Virus record (IMG/VR): IMGVR_UViG_3300035204_000864
Span: 1 to 29,763 of that record
Reading direction: 5' to 3' (one strand)
Origin: a virus
DNA length: 29,763 nt
In this document: positions 9,457 through 16,947 of the stretch, piece by piece
Layout of the letters: each line of letters starts with the position of its first letter
Position numbering within the stretch: the first letter of the stretch is position 1
Translations under genes and position numbers: made by a program
The notes under the pieces: generated by a model
The model's input: only the letters and a program-made list of their open reading frames with translations
What the model was told of the DNA's origin: nothing
The model's database searches: none

Positions 9457-9565
9457 TAAAATTAATAATTAAACTAGTCTAAGATTTAGGAAAAGACAGA
9501 AACACAAGAATCTCAAGACTCTAATTCAACTAAATTAATTGTCAAGAATTTAAAACTAAACTAAA
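9457..9565 (+). promoter_or_regulatory. 109-base leader of the 433-residue virion protein
   Basis: This gap is longer than most in the window and ends in TTTAAAACTAAACTAAA directly before the ATG, the clearest example of the A-rich leader. No convincing promoter boxes or stable hairpin were seen on reading. The length leaves room for a promoter or a 5' untranslated region for a separately expressed gene. Confidence 0.35.
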
Positions 9566-10867
9566 ATGGCACAACAAGTAAGAAATGTAACAAATATCAT
9601 CGTTAATGGCCCTGCGGCTATAGCTCTTAGTACAGGAGGAGTGGATACTCTGAATGCAGGAGAAGTAGGAGCATTTAATGCAGATGGTACAAGAATAAAT
9701 GCAGGTAATGTAGGAGCTGCTACTAGCTTTTTTCTAGCTAGGGGTGATGATAAAGGTCAAGGATATTATGCAACAGATACTGTTGTAATAGCAGATATAG
9801 TATCTTCAGATGCTACTGGTCCTTTAACCGCAAATGCTCCTTCAGAGCAACAAGATTCCATTGGATATGATGGAACTTCTGGTTCTCTGGAAGCTATTAG
9901 CAATAACCTTTATCTAGTACGTCTATATATACAGGAGTTGTTAACTTCTAGCACTGATGGTGCAACTATCAAGCATTTCCAATATAAATCAGATGCTTCT
10001 GCTATACAAGCAGAAATTGCAATTGGTTTAACAGGAAGTGCAATTAACAACTTCTCTAAAGAAGCTACAGAGTATATTACCTTTAAAGCTCTTGTAAGTT
10101 CTGCAGTAGTTGTTGGTAATGACTTTGATAATGCTATCAGCTGGGTTAAAGGATCTAAAAGTATCCAATGTACTACTAACGTCCAATATGGAGGAGGTAC
10201 TGCAGCATTAGTAGGAGATTACATCCGGCTACATGCTTCTGATGCTACAGTAGTTCTAACTGATGACACTTATAAAATTACTGCCATTAGTGGTACAGTA
10301 ATAACTGTAGATCGTCCTATTCAAGTAACTGCTTATACCGACACTGGTAATAACAACGCAGGTAACGAAGTAATTACTGCTGCAACAGGAAATGCTGCTG
10401 ACTGGGGAGTTGATCTTCAGGGACAAGCACTTGCTTATTCTGTAGGAAAATTCTTCTATAAAATGGCTCGTTGGGTAGTAGGAATGGAGAACTTCGGTAC
10501 TTCAACTTCTGCTAGTGTATCTGCTGCTTCTAAAGGACAAGGTGACGGAAAAGACATAGCTGACCTAGAATGGTTCTGCTCTGGATTTGAAGGAGAAACC
10601 TATAGAATGGGAGAACCTGCTATCTACAATTTCGTAGGAACTGCAGATTCTACTTTAGATTATGCTATGTTTTCAGTAACCTGGAATGACACATCTTTAG
10701 TAGGATTTCAGAATGAAGTATCTCCTAAGATGTTAGTAGTAGCTATTCCTACTACACGACAGGCAGGAACAGGTACTGCTGCAAATGCTATATCTACTGG
10801 TGGAGGATTAGGCAACATGCTGAATACTCTACTATCGGTAACTATGAGTCCAGCATTGGCAATATAG
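9566..10867 (+). CDS. Probable abundant virion structural protein
   Basis: A 433-residue Ala/Gly/Thr/Ser-rich, beta-dominated protein that I cannot place in a named family. N-terminal: RNVTNIIVNGPAAIALSTGG. Middle: an IRLHASDATVVLTDDTYKI segment resembling a small beta barrel. C-terminal: KGQGDGKDIADLEWFCSGFE, then YRMGEP, which resembles a motif in tube- or shell-forming proteins of other Bacteroidota phages (memory only). Three things suggest high expression: the best leader in the window, relatively frequent CGN Arg codons (about 5 of 9), and a strong terminator 15 bases after its stop. A capsid-decorating or tail-tube-like role is possible; no motif decides it. Confidence 0.5.
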   Translation: MAQQVRNVTNIIVNGPAAIALSTGGVDTLNAGEVGAFNADGTRINAGNVGAATSFFLARGDDKGQGYYATDTVVIADIVSSDATGPLTANAPSEQQDSIGYDGTSGSLEAISNNLYLVRLYIQELLTSSTDGATIKHFQYKSDASAIQAEIAIGLTGSAINNFSKEATEYITFKALVSSAVVVGNDFDNAISWVKGSKSIQCTTNVQYGGGTAALVGDYIRLHASDATVVLTDDTYKITAISGTVITVDRPIQVTAYTDTGNNNAGNEVITAATGNAADWGVDLQGQALAYSVGKFFYKMARWVVGMENFGTSTSASVSAASKGQGDGKDIADLEWFCSGFEGETYRMGEPAIYNFVGTADSTLDYAMFSVTWNDTSLVGFQNEVSPKMLVVAIPTTRQAGTGTAANAISTGGGLGNMLNTLLSVTMSPALAI

Positions 10868-10881
10868 TATTGAAATAATAT

Positions 10882-10925
10882 AATCACAGGGAGCAAGTTC
10901 TCCCTGTGGTTATTTCTTGTTCATT
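10882..10925 (+). terminator. Intrinsic terminator
   Basis: A 9-base perfect stem CACAGGGAG (10885-10893) pairs with CTCCCTGTG (10900-10908) across a 6-base loop. The stem extends by AAT/GTT to 12 pairs including one T-G. A T-rich tail (TTATTTCTTG and onward) follows. It lies in the 77-base gap after the abundant virion protein and is GC-rich against an AT-rich background. It is the only clear terminator in the window and divides the head-gene transcript from the adhesin genes. Confidence 0.85.
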
Positions 10926-10944
10926 CTTTTAACTCCTTCTAGAG

Positions 10945-11532
10945 ATGGCTCTATTCCTGAATTTTAACATAAAGCAGAGCGATAACGCTAGGGAGCTTGC
11001 TTTCACTGAAACTACTGGCGCATATAATGGATCTACAAATCCTGGAGGGTGGGGTACTCCCAATCCAGCGACTACAGATGTAACTACTAGTGCTAGATTA
11101 TCTATACTTCCTCCCGGAGCTACTACTGCAACTATAATAAATGTTAGTTCTACTCATCCTACTGTAGACAAAACTATAGAGGTAGTTATTAGATCTCAAG
11201 ATCTTGGACTAGGAACAGATCAAATATTACCTGATGGTCTATGGGAAATGACATATACAGTTACTGATACAGTGGCTGTTCCTAATGTTACTTACACTAA
11301 TGATCAAACAATATTTGTTTCAGGACAAGCAAGATGCTGTGTTTATGGACTATTAGCAGATATTGACATTTCTTGTTGTGATTGTGATGGTAGTGATATG
11401 GCAAGAGCTTTAGAAGCTTTTACTTATTATAGAGCAGCTATTGCATGTGCTGCATGTGGTAATACAAGTAAATTTACAGAAGCTTTAAGCATTGTAAACA
11501 ATTATTGTGACACTAAATGTAAATGTGATTAA
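10945..11532 (+). CDS. Beta-sandwich protein with Cys-rich C-terminal helix region
   Basis: A 195-residue protein in two parts. Residues 1 to about 125 are beta-rich, beginning FLNFNIKQSDNARELAFTET, with a Gly/Pro-rich turn. I have seen similar N-termini in structural proteins of marine phages, but have no family name. The last ~68 residues hold ten cysteines, spaced as CC, CCDC, CAAC and CDTKCKC, around a helix (ARALEAFTYYRAAIA). This suggests metal binding or, after release from the cell, disulfide bonds. It is the first gene after the terminator and lies 3 bases before a collagen-like gene. A virion surface protein is likely; the function is unknown. Confidence 0.5.
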   Translation: MALFLNFNIKQSDNARELAFTETTGAYNGSTNPGGWGTPNPATTDVTTSARLSILPPGATTATIINVSSTHPTVDKTIEVVIRSQDLGLGTDQILPDGLWEMTYTVTDTVAVPNVTYTNDQTIFVSGQARCCVYGLLADIDISCCDCDGSDMARALEAFTYYRAAIACAACGNTSKFTEALSIVNNYCDTKCKCD

Positions 11533-11535
11533 ATT

Positions 11536-12096
11536 ATGGCTACTTCAGAAAATAATTGTATAGATAATTATTCATTACCAAGAGGTCCTGCTGGACCACA
11601 AGGTCCTCAAGGTATACAAGGGCCTGCAGGCCCCGTAGGATTAGATGGACTTCCGGGACCACAAGGAAAAGATGGGTCAAACAAAATAGATATAAATATT
11701 CAGGGAAATGATAAACCCTACACCGATATTACCACAACTGCATCTACAGAAATAGATGCTGCATATTTTATATTCCCAGGAACAGCTACATTCACTGCAA
11801 CTTCATTTAAAATAATAACTAGTCTTTTGGCAAACTCTGCCACTACTAAGATCCGATGTACACTATATCAAATAAACTCTACAGGAACTACTACTTCTGC
11901 TGGAACTGTAGATTTAACACTTATTCCAGTAACTAGGGCAGGAGGTAATACTCAACACAAGTTTATGATAGGAACATGTACCCAATTAAGTCTTCCAGCA
12001 ACTGAAGCAATGATGAAAATAACTGTACAATTTTTAGATTATGGGTATAGCCCCGGGAATAGAGAAGCAAGAGTTTATGCTTTTGAAATGAGATAG
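11536..12096 (+). CDS. Collagen-like fibre protein A
   Basis: The 186-residue protein has a short N-terminal part and then ten uninterrupted Gly-X-Y triplets (residues 17-46, from GPA GPQ GPQ to GKD), which should form a short collagen-like triple helix. The remaining ~135 residues are beta-rich (TATFTATSFKIITSLL; KIRCTLYQINSTG; MKITVQFLDYG). This fits a trimeric globular head of the kind that follows collagen stalks in phage fibres. Collagen-like stalks in phages usually link virion-bound and receptor-binding parts of trimeric fibres. The next gene, one base after its stop, codes for a second collagen-like protein. Confidence 0.8.
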   Translation: MATSENNCIDNYSLPRGPAGPQGPQGIQGPAGPVGLDGLPGPQGKDGSNKIDINIQGNDKPYTDITTTASTEIDAAYFIFPGTATFTATSFKIITSLLANSATTKIRCTLYQINSTGTTTSAGTVDLTLIPVTRAGGNTQHKFMIGTCTQLSLPATEAMMKITVQFLDYGYSPGNREARVYAFEMR

Positions 12097-12097
12097 T

Positions 12098-12949
12098 ATG
12101 AGTACTTATACAAATAATAATAATGCTATAGATTTTAGTTCTATTCAAGGACCACAAGGCCCTGTAGGATACAGTGGTTCTGTGGGCCCTATAGGACCTA
12201 CTGGAGAAGATGGTGTAATACAAGGACCTCAAGGACAACCTGACTTAATAAGAACTGATATATCATTCTCAGGAGGAGAGATTTCTGAGTCAGGAAACCT
12301 TCCTGCTCCAGGATTGCCTTATAGACTTATCAAAGAAGGAAAGATAAGATTTGTAGGATCTTTTGTATATGATAAACAAGAAGGAGTAAGAACTGGTACT
12401 TCAATAGTAAAAGTACTTGTTAGTGCTACTAGTGAAACTAGGGGAGATGTAGAAATTGGTCTTTGCTTAAATGGGAATAAGCCTGATAGTAATGGAGAAA
12501 CCAGAATAGCTCATACAAAAGCAGTAGTATCAGGGACTGGAGTGCCCCAAGATGCCACTATAGTACAAGTTAACCGTGTTAGTAGTAGTATTGCTATAGA
12601 TCAATATGATACTATCTCCTTATGGGCATACATAAAACCTACAGATGCAGAAATGCAAAGTGTAATAGATGGAATGTTAAATGATCCTGATGTTACTACT
12701 GCAGAAGCAACATATTATATAGATGAGACATATAGACGACCTTATGATATGAGTACTCCAGATGCTTTTTATTGGGCATTATTAAATGACTACAATATTA
12801 AAAATACTGATATTCCACCAAGTCAAAGAGCTCAAATGCAGACTACTTTACAAAATTATCTTAATTCATTAGCTCCCAATGTTTCACTACCTGCGATAGA
12901 GGAAGAGAAATTAGGAACATTAAAAGTACACTATTTACAAATATTATAA
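12098..12949 (+). CDS. Collagen-like fibre protein B
   Basis: A 283-residue protein with Gly-X-Y repeats at residues 18-48 (GPQ GPV GYS GSV GPI GPT GED GVI, then GPQ GQP). One extra Gln at residue 42 shifts the triplet phase, an interruption like those that kink natural collagen helices. A beta-rich domain follows (about 55-185). The C-terminal ~95 residues are helical (DAEMQSVIDGMLNDP; SQRAQMQTTLQNYLNSL). It overlaps the next gene by one base (TAATG). Together with the preceding gene it forms a collagen-like pair, possibly two kinds of stalk or one mixed fibre. Confidence 0.75.
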   Translation: MSTYTNNNNAIDFSSIQGPQGPVGYSGSVGPIGPTGEDGVIQGPQGQPDLIRTDISFSGGEISESGNLPAPGLPYRLIKEGKIRFVGSFVYDKQEGVRTGTSIVKVLVSATSETRGDVEIGLCLNGNKPDSNGETRIAHTKAVVSGTGVPQDATIVQVNRVSSSIAIDQYDTISLWAYIKPTDAEMQSVIDGMLNDPDVTTAEATYYIDETYRRPYDMSTPDAFYWALLNDYNIKNTDIPPSQRAQMQTTLQNYLNSLAPNVSLPAIEEEKLGTLKVHYLQIL

Positions 12950-13371
12950 TGGCAGTTTCAGATTTCTATACTACTAATGATCTTCTTGTAAGAAGAGTAT
13001 ATATGGCAGGCTGGATATGCGAGGAGCTAACAAAGTTCGTTAACTCTTATAATTATGGAGATGACATTAGCCAAGCATGCTTAATAAAGCATCAATATGT
13101 AACTGCTTTATTAGAGGCTGTTGAATGTTATACTCCAATCACTTTAACTGCTCAGGATGGGGTTGATAATTGTCTTACAGAAGCCAAACTAGATTCCATA
13201 TTTGATAGAGTGGAGACTATAACTGGATTATGTTTTCAAGCAAAAGGAACAACTTATAATCCTAATTATGATTCTTCAGTTCTTCCTGCCTTAACAGGGC
13301 TAAACAGTGGAGGAGATTTAGTTGGAAATGATGGGGAAGATATAGATCTTAATAAAGATATATTTGAATAA
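12949..13371 (+). CDS. Small helical Cys-containing protein, unknown function
   Basis: A 140-residue protein whose ATG overlaps the stop of the collagen-like gene in TAATG, so translation is probably coupled. Residues 10-95 look helical (LVRRVYMAGWICEELTKFVN; HQYVTALLEAVECY), with five cysteines spread through the protein. The last ~40 residues are an acidic, Gly/Asn-rich tail with little predicted structure. I do not recognise a family. Coupling to the collagen gene suggests a partner, connector or assembly factor for that fibre. Confidence 0.5.
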   Translation: MAVSDFYTTNDLLVRRVYMAGWICEELTKFVNSYNYGDDISQACLIKHQYVTALLEAVECYTPITLTAQDGVDNCLTEAKLDSIFDRVETITGLCFQAKGTTYNPNYDSSVLPALTGLNSGGDLVGNDGEDIDLNKDIFE

Positions 13372-13397
13372 ATTTAAAACTTTAAAATTATATACAG

Positions 13398-15407
13398 ATG
13401 CCTACAATAAATAGCTTACCAGCAATAGCCTCAATATCAGGAAGTGAAGAGTTTGTGATTAATAATGCAGGAACTGACAATAAATGTACTGCAACACAAA
13501 TTACAGCAACAGTAACTACCAACTTGACTGCAGAGATAGCTACCAGAACTTCTGAGGTGGCTACTTTGACAACAGCTAAACTAGCTTTAGCGGGAGGTAC
13601 TATGACAGGAGATTTAGTGTTAGCAGGAGCTCCTACAGCTAGCTTGCATGCAGCTACTAAATTATATGCAGATGGTCTAGTTGCAGGACTTGCTACTTTA
13701 GCTTCTCCAGCGTTAACCGGAGCCCCCACTGCTCCTACAGTAACTGCTACTGCAACTAGCGGAAGTACTACAGTAGCCAATACTCTGTATAGTAAAAATG
13801 ATATATATGAAAAAACAAATCTAAAGAAGACGGTATTAGATGCAGCTACATTAACTTTAACAACTGCTCATAGAGGTACCATTGCTGTAGATTATACTGG
13901 AGCAGGAACATGTAATATTACTCTCCCCGTTATAAGTACTCTCACCATTCCTTTAGGTTATGAATATTATATAGTAGATACTGGCAACAATGCAGGAACA
14001 AATACCATCACTGTAACTGCAGGCGCAGGAAATACTGTAGATGGAGGAGCTACTACAACTATTACTACAGATGGAGAAAGCATGCTCCTAGCAAATGACG
14101 GCAACACTGTATGGTATATAAAAGATAAAGACTCAATAGCATCTGCAACTGTACAAGGAAAAGTAGAATTAGCAACTACTGCAGAGGCTGCATTACTTAC
14201 AGATACTACAAGGGCAGTAACTGCTGCAGGGATAGGAACTGTTCTAGATACTTTTCCCTATAATATTACACAATTAGGGAGTGCTTCTCACACCTTAACA
14301 GCAGCTAACACTGGAACATGCTATGTTACACGAACTACTACAGGAGCATGTGCAATAACTCTTCCAGATCCCAGTACATCAGTTATTAATGCAAGAGTTC
14401 AATATGCTATTTATGATGCAGGAACTGCAGCTATAAATAACATTACAATAACTTCTGCAGGAGGTACTATAGATGGGGTATCTTCTTTTGTTATTAACAA
14501 CAATAAAATGGGAGCTACATTTTTCCATGATGGAACTAATTGGTACTCTATAGCAAATACACAAACTGCATACTCAGGAGGAGCTACTACTCCATGGACT
14601 GCTATAGGAGGAATTACAAATATTTACTTTGCATATCATGCAACCATAGGTTCTACTGCTTCTCCTGCTGCTGTTCTTCAGTTAGACCAGACAAGTGGAG
14701 ATGTAGATATAGTCTTTTCTCAAGCAGCAGCTGCTAAGTTTGCAATGGGAATAGATGATACAGATGATAATTGGAAAATATCTTCAGGAGGAACTGTAGG
14801 AACTGGAGATATTCTAAATATAGATGATAGTAATTCTCACATGGGATGGGGAGTAGCTCCAGATGCTAATACTAAAATTAAAGTTATTGGCATTGCCTCT
14901 GCTTCTAAAATAGTAGATGTGCAAAATGCTGCTGCAAATGTAGCTTTTACATCCTATGAAAATTTAACTGGACTTATAGGAAATGGACTGAGTGTAGGAG
15001 GTGCTGCACCTGTTGTTGATAGTGATGGTATTAATGTAAATGGAACTGCCTTTACTAAAGGCCTTAAAGTAGAGATTGCTACCACAGGATCTAGTCTTAT
15101 AGGGGCAGAGTTACAACTAGACCATACAAATGCAGGATACTCTCATACAGCTTTACAATTAGAAGCTAGTGGAGCAGATAACAACTATGCTTTAGTCACT
15201 GTGGGAGGAAATGTAGGAATAGGAACTGCAACTCCAGCTGCTAGTGCATTAATGGATTTAACCAGTACAACAGGGTCATTGTTACTTTCAAGAATGACCA
15301 CTACCCAAAGAAATGCCTTAACTGCTGTAAATGGAATGATACTTTATAACTCAACTTTAAATAAAGTACAAGTTTATGAAGGGGGAGCCTGGGCTAGTGT
15401 AATTTAA
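13398..15407 (+). CDS. Large tail-fibre protein
   Basis: A 669-residue modular fibre. Residues 65-120 contain the phage fibre repeat signature LALAGGTMTGDLVLAGAPTA, followed by ATKLYADGLV. Next come two copies of a beta module (about 145-235 and 300-390) with the shared order ITLP, a strand, Thr-Ile-Thr-rich strands, DG and a Trp-Tyr pair. Further on are shaft-like segments (ILNIDDSNSHMGWGVAPDAN). The C-terminal ~60 residues (VGIGTATP, then LLSRMTTTQRNAL and MILYNSTLNKVQVYEGGAW) match the C-terminus of the fibre at 23170. The protein should be trimeric and act at the tail in host binding. Its DNA has almost no CpG: none between 14333 and 15463. Confidence 0.8.
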   Translation: MPTINSLPAIASISGSEEFVINNAGTDNKCTATQITATVTTNLTAEIATRTSEVATLTTAKLALAGGTMTGDLVLAGAPTASLHAATKLYADGLVAGLATLASPALTGAPTAPTVTATATSGSTTVANTLYSKNDIYEKTNLKKTVLDAATLTLTTAHRGTIAVDYTGAGTCNITLPVISTLTIPLGYEYYIVDTGNNAGTNTITVTAGAGNTVDGGATTTITTDGESMLLANDGNTVWYIKDKDSIASATVQGKVELATTAEAALLTDTTRAVTAAGIGTVLDTFPYNITQLGSASHTLTAANTGTCYVTRTTTGACAITLPDPSTSVINARVQYAIYDAGTAAINNITITSAGGTIDGVSSFVINNNKMGATFFHDGTNWYSIANTQTAYSGGATTPWTAIGGITNIYFAYHATIGSTASPAAVLQLDQTSGDVDIVFSQAAAAKFAMGIDDTDDNWKISSGGTVGTGDILNIDDSNSHMGWGVAPDANTKIKVIGIASASKIVDVQNAAANVAFTSYENLTGLIGNGLSVGGAAPVVDSDGINVNGTAFTKGLKVEIATTGSSLIGAELQLDHTNAGYSHTALQLEASGADNNYALVTVGGNVGIGTATPAASALMDLTSTTGSLLLSRMTTTQRNALTAVNGMILYNSTLNKVQVYEGGAWASVI

Positions 15408-15437
15408 AAGAATATATAACAATTAAAACTAAATAAG

Positions 15438-15713
15438 ATGCCAATAACAGGAACACAGAAATACGTTGGACAGATTTCAGCTAATAACTTACAAGAGCTG
15501 ATATCTTTAACTGACGGCAAAGCATTAATAACAGAGGTAAGTGGTGGAACTACTTATGTGGGAAAAGCACCTCCAGGATCCGCTACTTCAGCTGCCAAAT
15601 GGCAAGTAAGTAGAATAGTAGTAGCTGGGGGTACAACAACTGTTACTTGGGCTGACGGAAATATAACTTATGATAATGTCTGGGATGACAGAGCTTCCTT
15701 AACTTATCTCTAA
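15438..15713 (+). CDS. Small conserved phage protein, fibre-associated
   Basis: A 91-residue protein with the pattern TYVGKAPPG, KWQVSRIVV, TWADGN and WDDRASLTYL. I associate this arrangement with a small protein found beside fibre genes in many marine phages (memory; no name). It is beta-rich, with no membrane segment. The gene has the leader AAAACTAAATAAGATG. Its place between the large fibre and another small virion protein suggests a fibre tip, linker or structural role. The function is not established from the sequence. Confidence 0.5.
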   Translation: MPITGTQKYVGQISANNLQELISLTDGKALITEVSGGTTYVGKAPPGSATSAAKWQVSRIVVAGGTTTVTWADGNITYDNVWDDRASLTYL

Positions 15714-15724
15714 ACTAAAACACT

Positions 15725-16087
15725 ATGGCGACTTTAAAACCAACATTAACAATATCAAGCACTGATGCTACCAGTGATAATTTAGATTTTTCTGTAACAG
15801 ATACTTTAACTACAACAGAACCTTCTGTTAATGCAGGTAGGCTCTCTATAAGTCATAGTTCTGCTACAGAAATTTTAACAACAGCTCAAGCTTTAAGAAC
15901 ATATGTATATATTAAAAATACAGATTCTACAAACTTTGTGAAAATTTCAACTGCAGGAGGAACTACTTTTGGAGTTTTAGATCCAGGAGAGTTTATGTAT
16001 TTTCCTTTATGGGTTGATACAGGATTTGAACTTCAGGCAGATACAGCTCCTTGCATAGTTGAATATGGATATTGGACAAAATCTTAA
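15725..16087 (+). CDS. Small beta-sandwich virion protein
   Basis: A 120-residue all-beta protein: LTISSTDATSDNLDFSV at the start, TYVYIKNTDSTNFVKIS in the middle, then LDPGEFMYFPLWVDTGFEL and VEYGYWTKS at the end. The order 'KNTDSTNFVKI, then DPGEF, then VEYGYW' is one I recall from small structural proteins of marine phages next to fibre genes. No catalytic motif is visible. The gene lies 11 bases after its neighbour and 31 bases before the next fibre, within one transcription block. Confidence 0.5.
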   Translation: MATLKPTLTISSTDATSDNLDFSVTDTLTTTEPSVNAGRLSISHSSATEILTTAQALRTYVYIKNTDSTNFVKISTAGGTTFGVLDPGEFMYFPLWVDTGFELQADTAPCIVEYGYWTKS

Positions 16088-16118
16088 AAGAATATAATTA
16101 ACATTAATATATAATATC

Positions 16119-16946
16119 ATGGCAGTAAAATTTGATCCAATTTTAGGTAAATTAAGAGAAGCAGATCCTGTTGGCGAAAGTGCCATTGGTAATGAAGTAA
16201 CCGATGGAACTGCAGGCTCTATATTATTTGTTGGAGCAGGCCCAGTTTTAGCTCAAGATAATGCTAATCTATTCTATGATGCCTCTAATGACAGACTAGG
16301 TATAGGTGTAGTTGACCCAGATTCTAAAGTTGAAGTCCTGGCTACTACTACTCAACAGAAGTGGTCTTATGATGCTGATAGTTTTGCAAAGATAACTGTA
16401 GCCGATTCAAGTAACACTACGATTGAAACTGGAGAAACAGGTACTATAACACTTGCTGATAGTGCTGGAACTTATGCTGTTGTTGATAATATTGGTTCAG
16501 CAACGGTTACTGGAGGACAAATAGCAGTTGTAGGAAGAAAAATGGCCATAACATCAACTACTGTTGGTGATTTTGATGGAGATGTAGTTTATTTTGGAAC
16601 AGGTACTACAGTATTAGGAAAAATATATCATTTCAAATCAGATGGATCTTGGGAATTAGCTGATGCTAACACTGTAGCTAATTGTGATGGCTTACTAGCC
16701 GTTGCTTTAGGAACCTCAGCCACAACACATGGCATGCTGTTAAGAGGAATGGCAACAATAGCTGCAATTCAAGGAACAGAAGCAGTGGGAGATATTTTAT
16801 ATTTATCTGAAAGTGCAACTGGTGAAGCTGATTGTGTAGCACCTGCCGGAAGTGGTGATATTGTAAGAATTATAGGATATTGTCTACATGCTACTAATAA
16901 AACAATATGGTTCAATCCAGACAGCACATTCGTAGAACTAGCATGA
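16119..16946 (+). CDS. Tail-fibre/appendage protein with GIG module
   Basis: A 275-residue fibre-like protein. The N-terminal MAVKFDPILGKLREAD looks like a virion-attachment peptide. Residues 49-70 (LFYDASNDRLGIGVVDPDSK) are the 'LGIG..P' module also seen near the fibre C-termini at 15200 and 23840. The C-terminal ~130 residues (HFKSDGSWELADANTV; GDILYLSESATGEADC; VRIIGYCLHATNKTIWFNPD) resemble C-terminal domains of small marine-phage fibres. It ends one base before the first LamG gene, so the two are probably coupled. Receptor binding or connection to the LamG protein is the likely role. Confidence 0.65.
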   Translation: MAVKFDPILGKLREADPVGESAIGNEVTDGTAGSILFVGAGPVLAQDNANLFYDASNDRLGIGVVDPDSKVEVLATTTQQKWSYDADSFAKITVADSSNTTIETGETGTITLADSAGTYAVVDNIGSATVTGGQIAVVGRKMAITSTTVGDFDGDVVYFGTGTTVLGKIYHFKSDGSWELADANTVANCDGLLAVALGTSATTHGMLLRGMATIAAIQGTEAVGDILYLSESATGEADCVAPAGSGDIVRIIGYCLHATNKTIWFNPDSTFVELA

Positions 16947-16947
16947 T

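Noticed and set aside
9539-9544. TTGACA on the minus strand upstream of the 433-residue protein gene
   Set aside because: No -10-like box at proper spacing and no minus-strand gene to serve.
11620-11633. Perfect 14-base palindrome GGGCCTGCAGGCCC
   Set aside because: It falls in Gly-Pro-Ala-Gly-Pro codons of the collagen-like repeat, so codon content explains it; no T-rich tail or regulatory position.
13388-13780. 130-codon open frame on the minus strand inside the large fibre gene
   Set aside because: It mirrors Ala/Thr-rich coding sequence on the plus strand, has low-complexity Val/Ala composition, and all other genes are on the plus strand.
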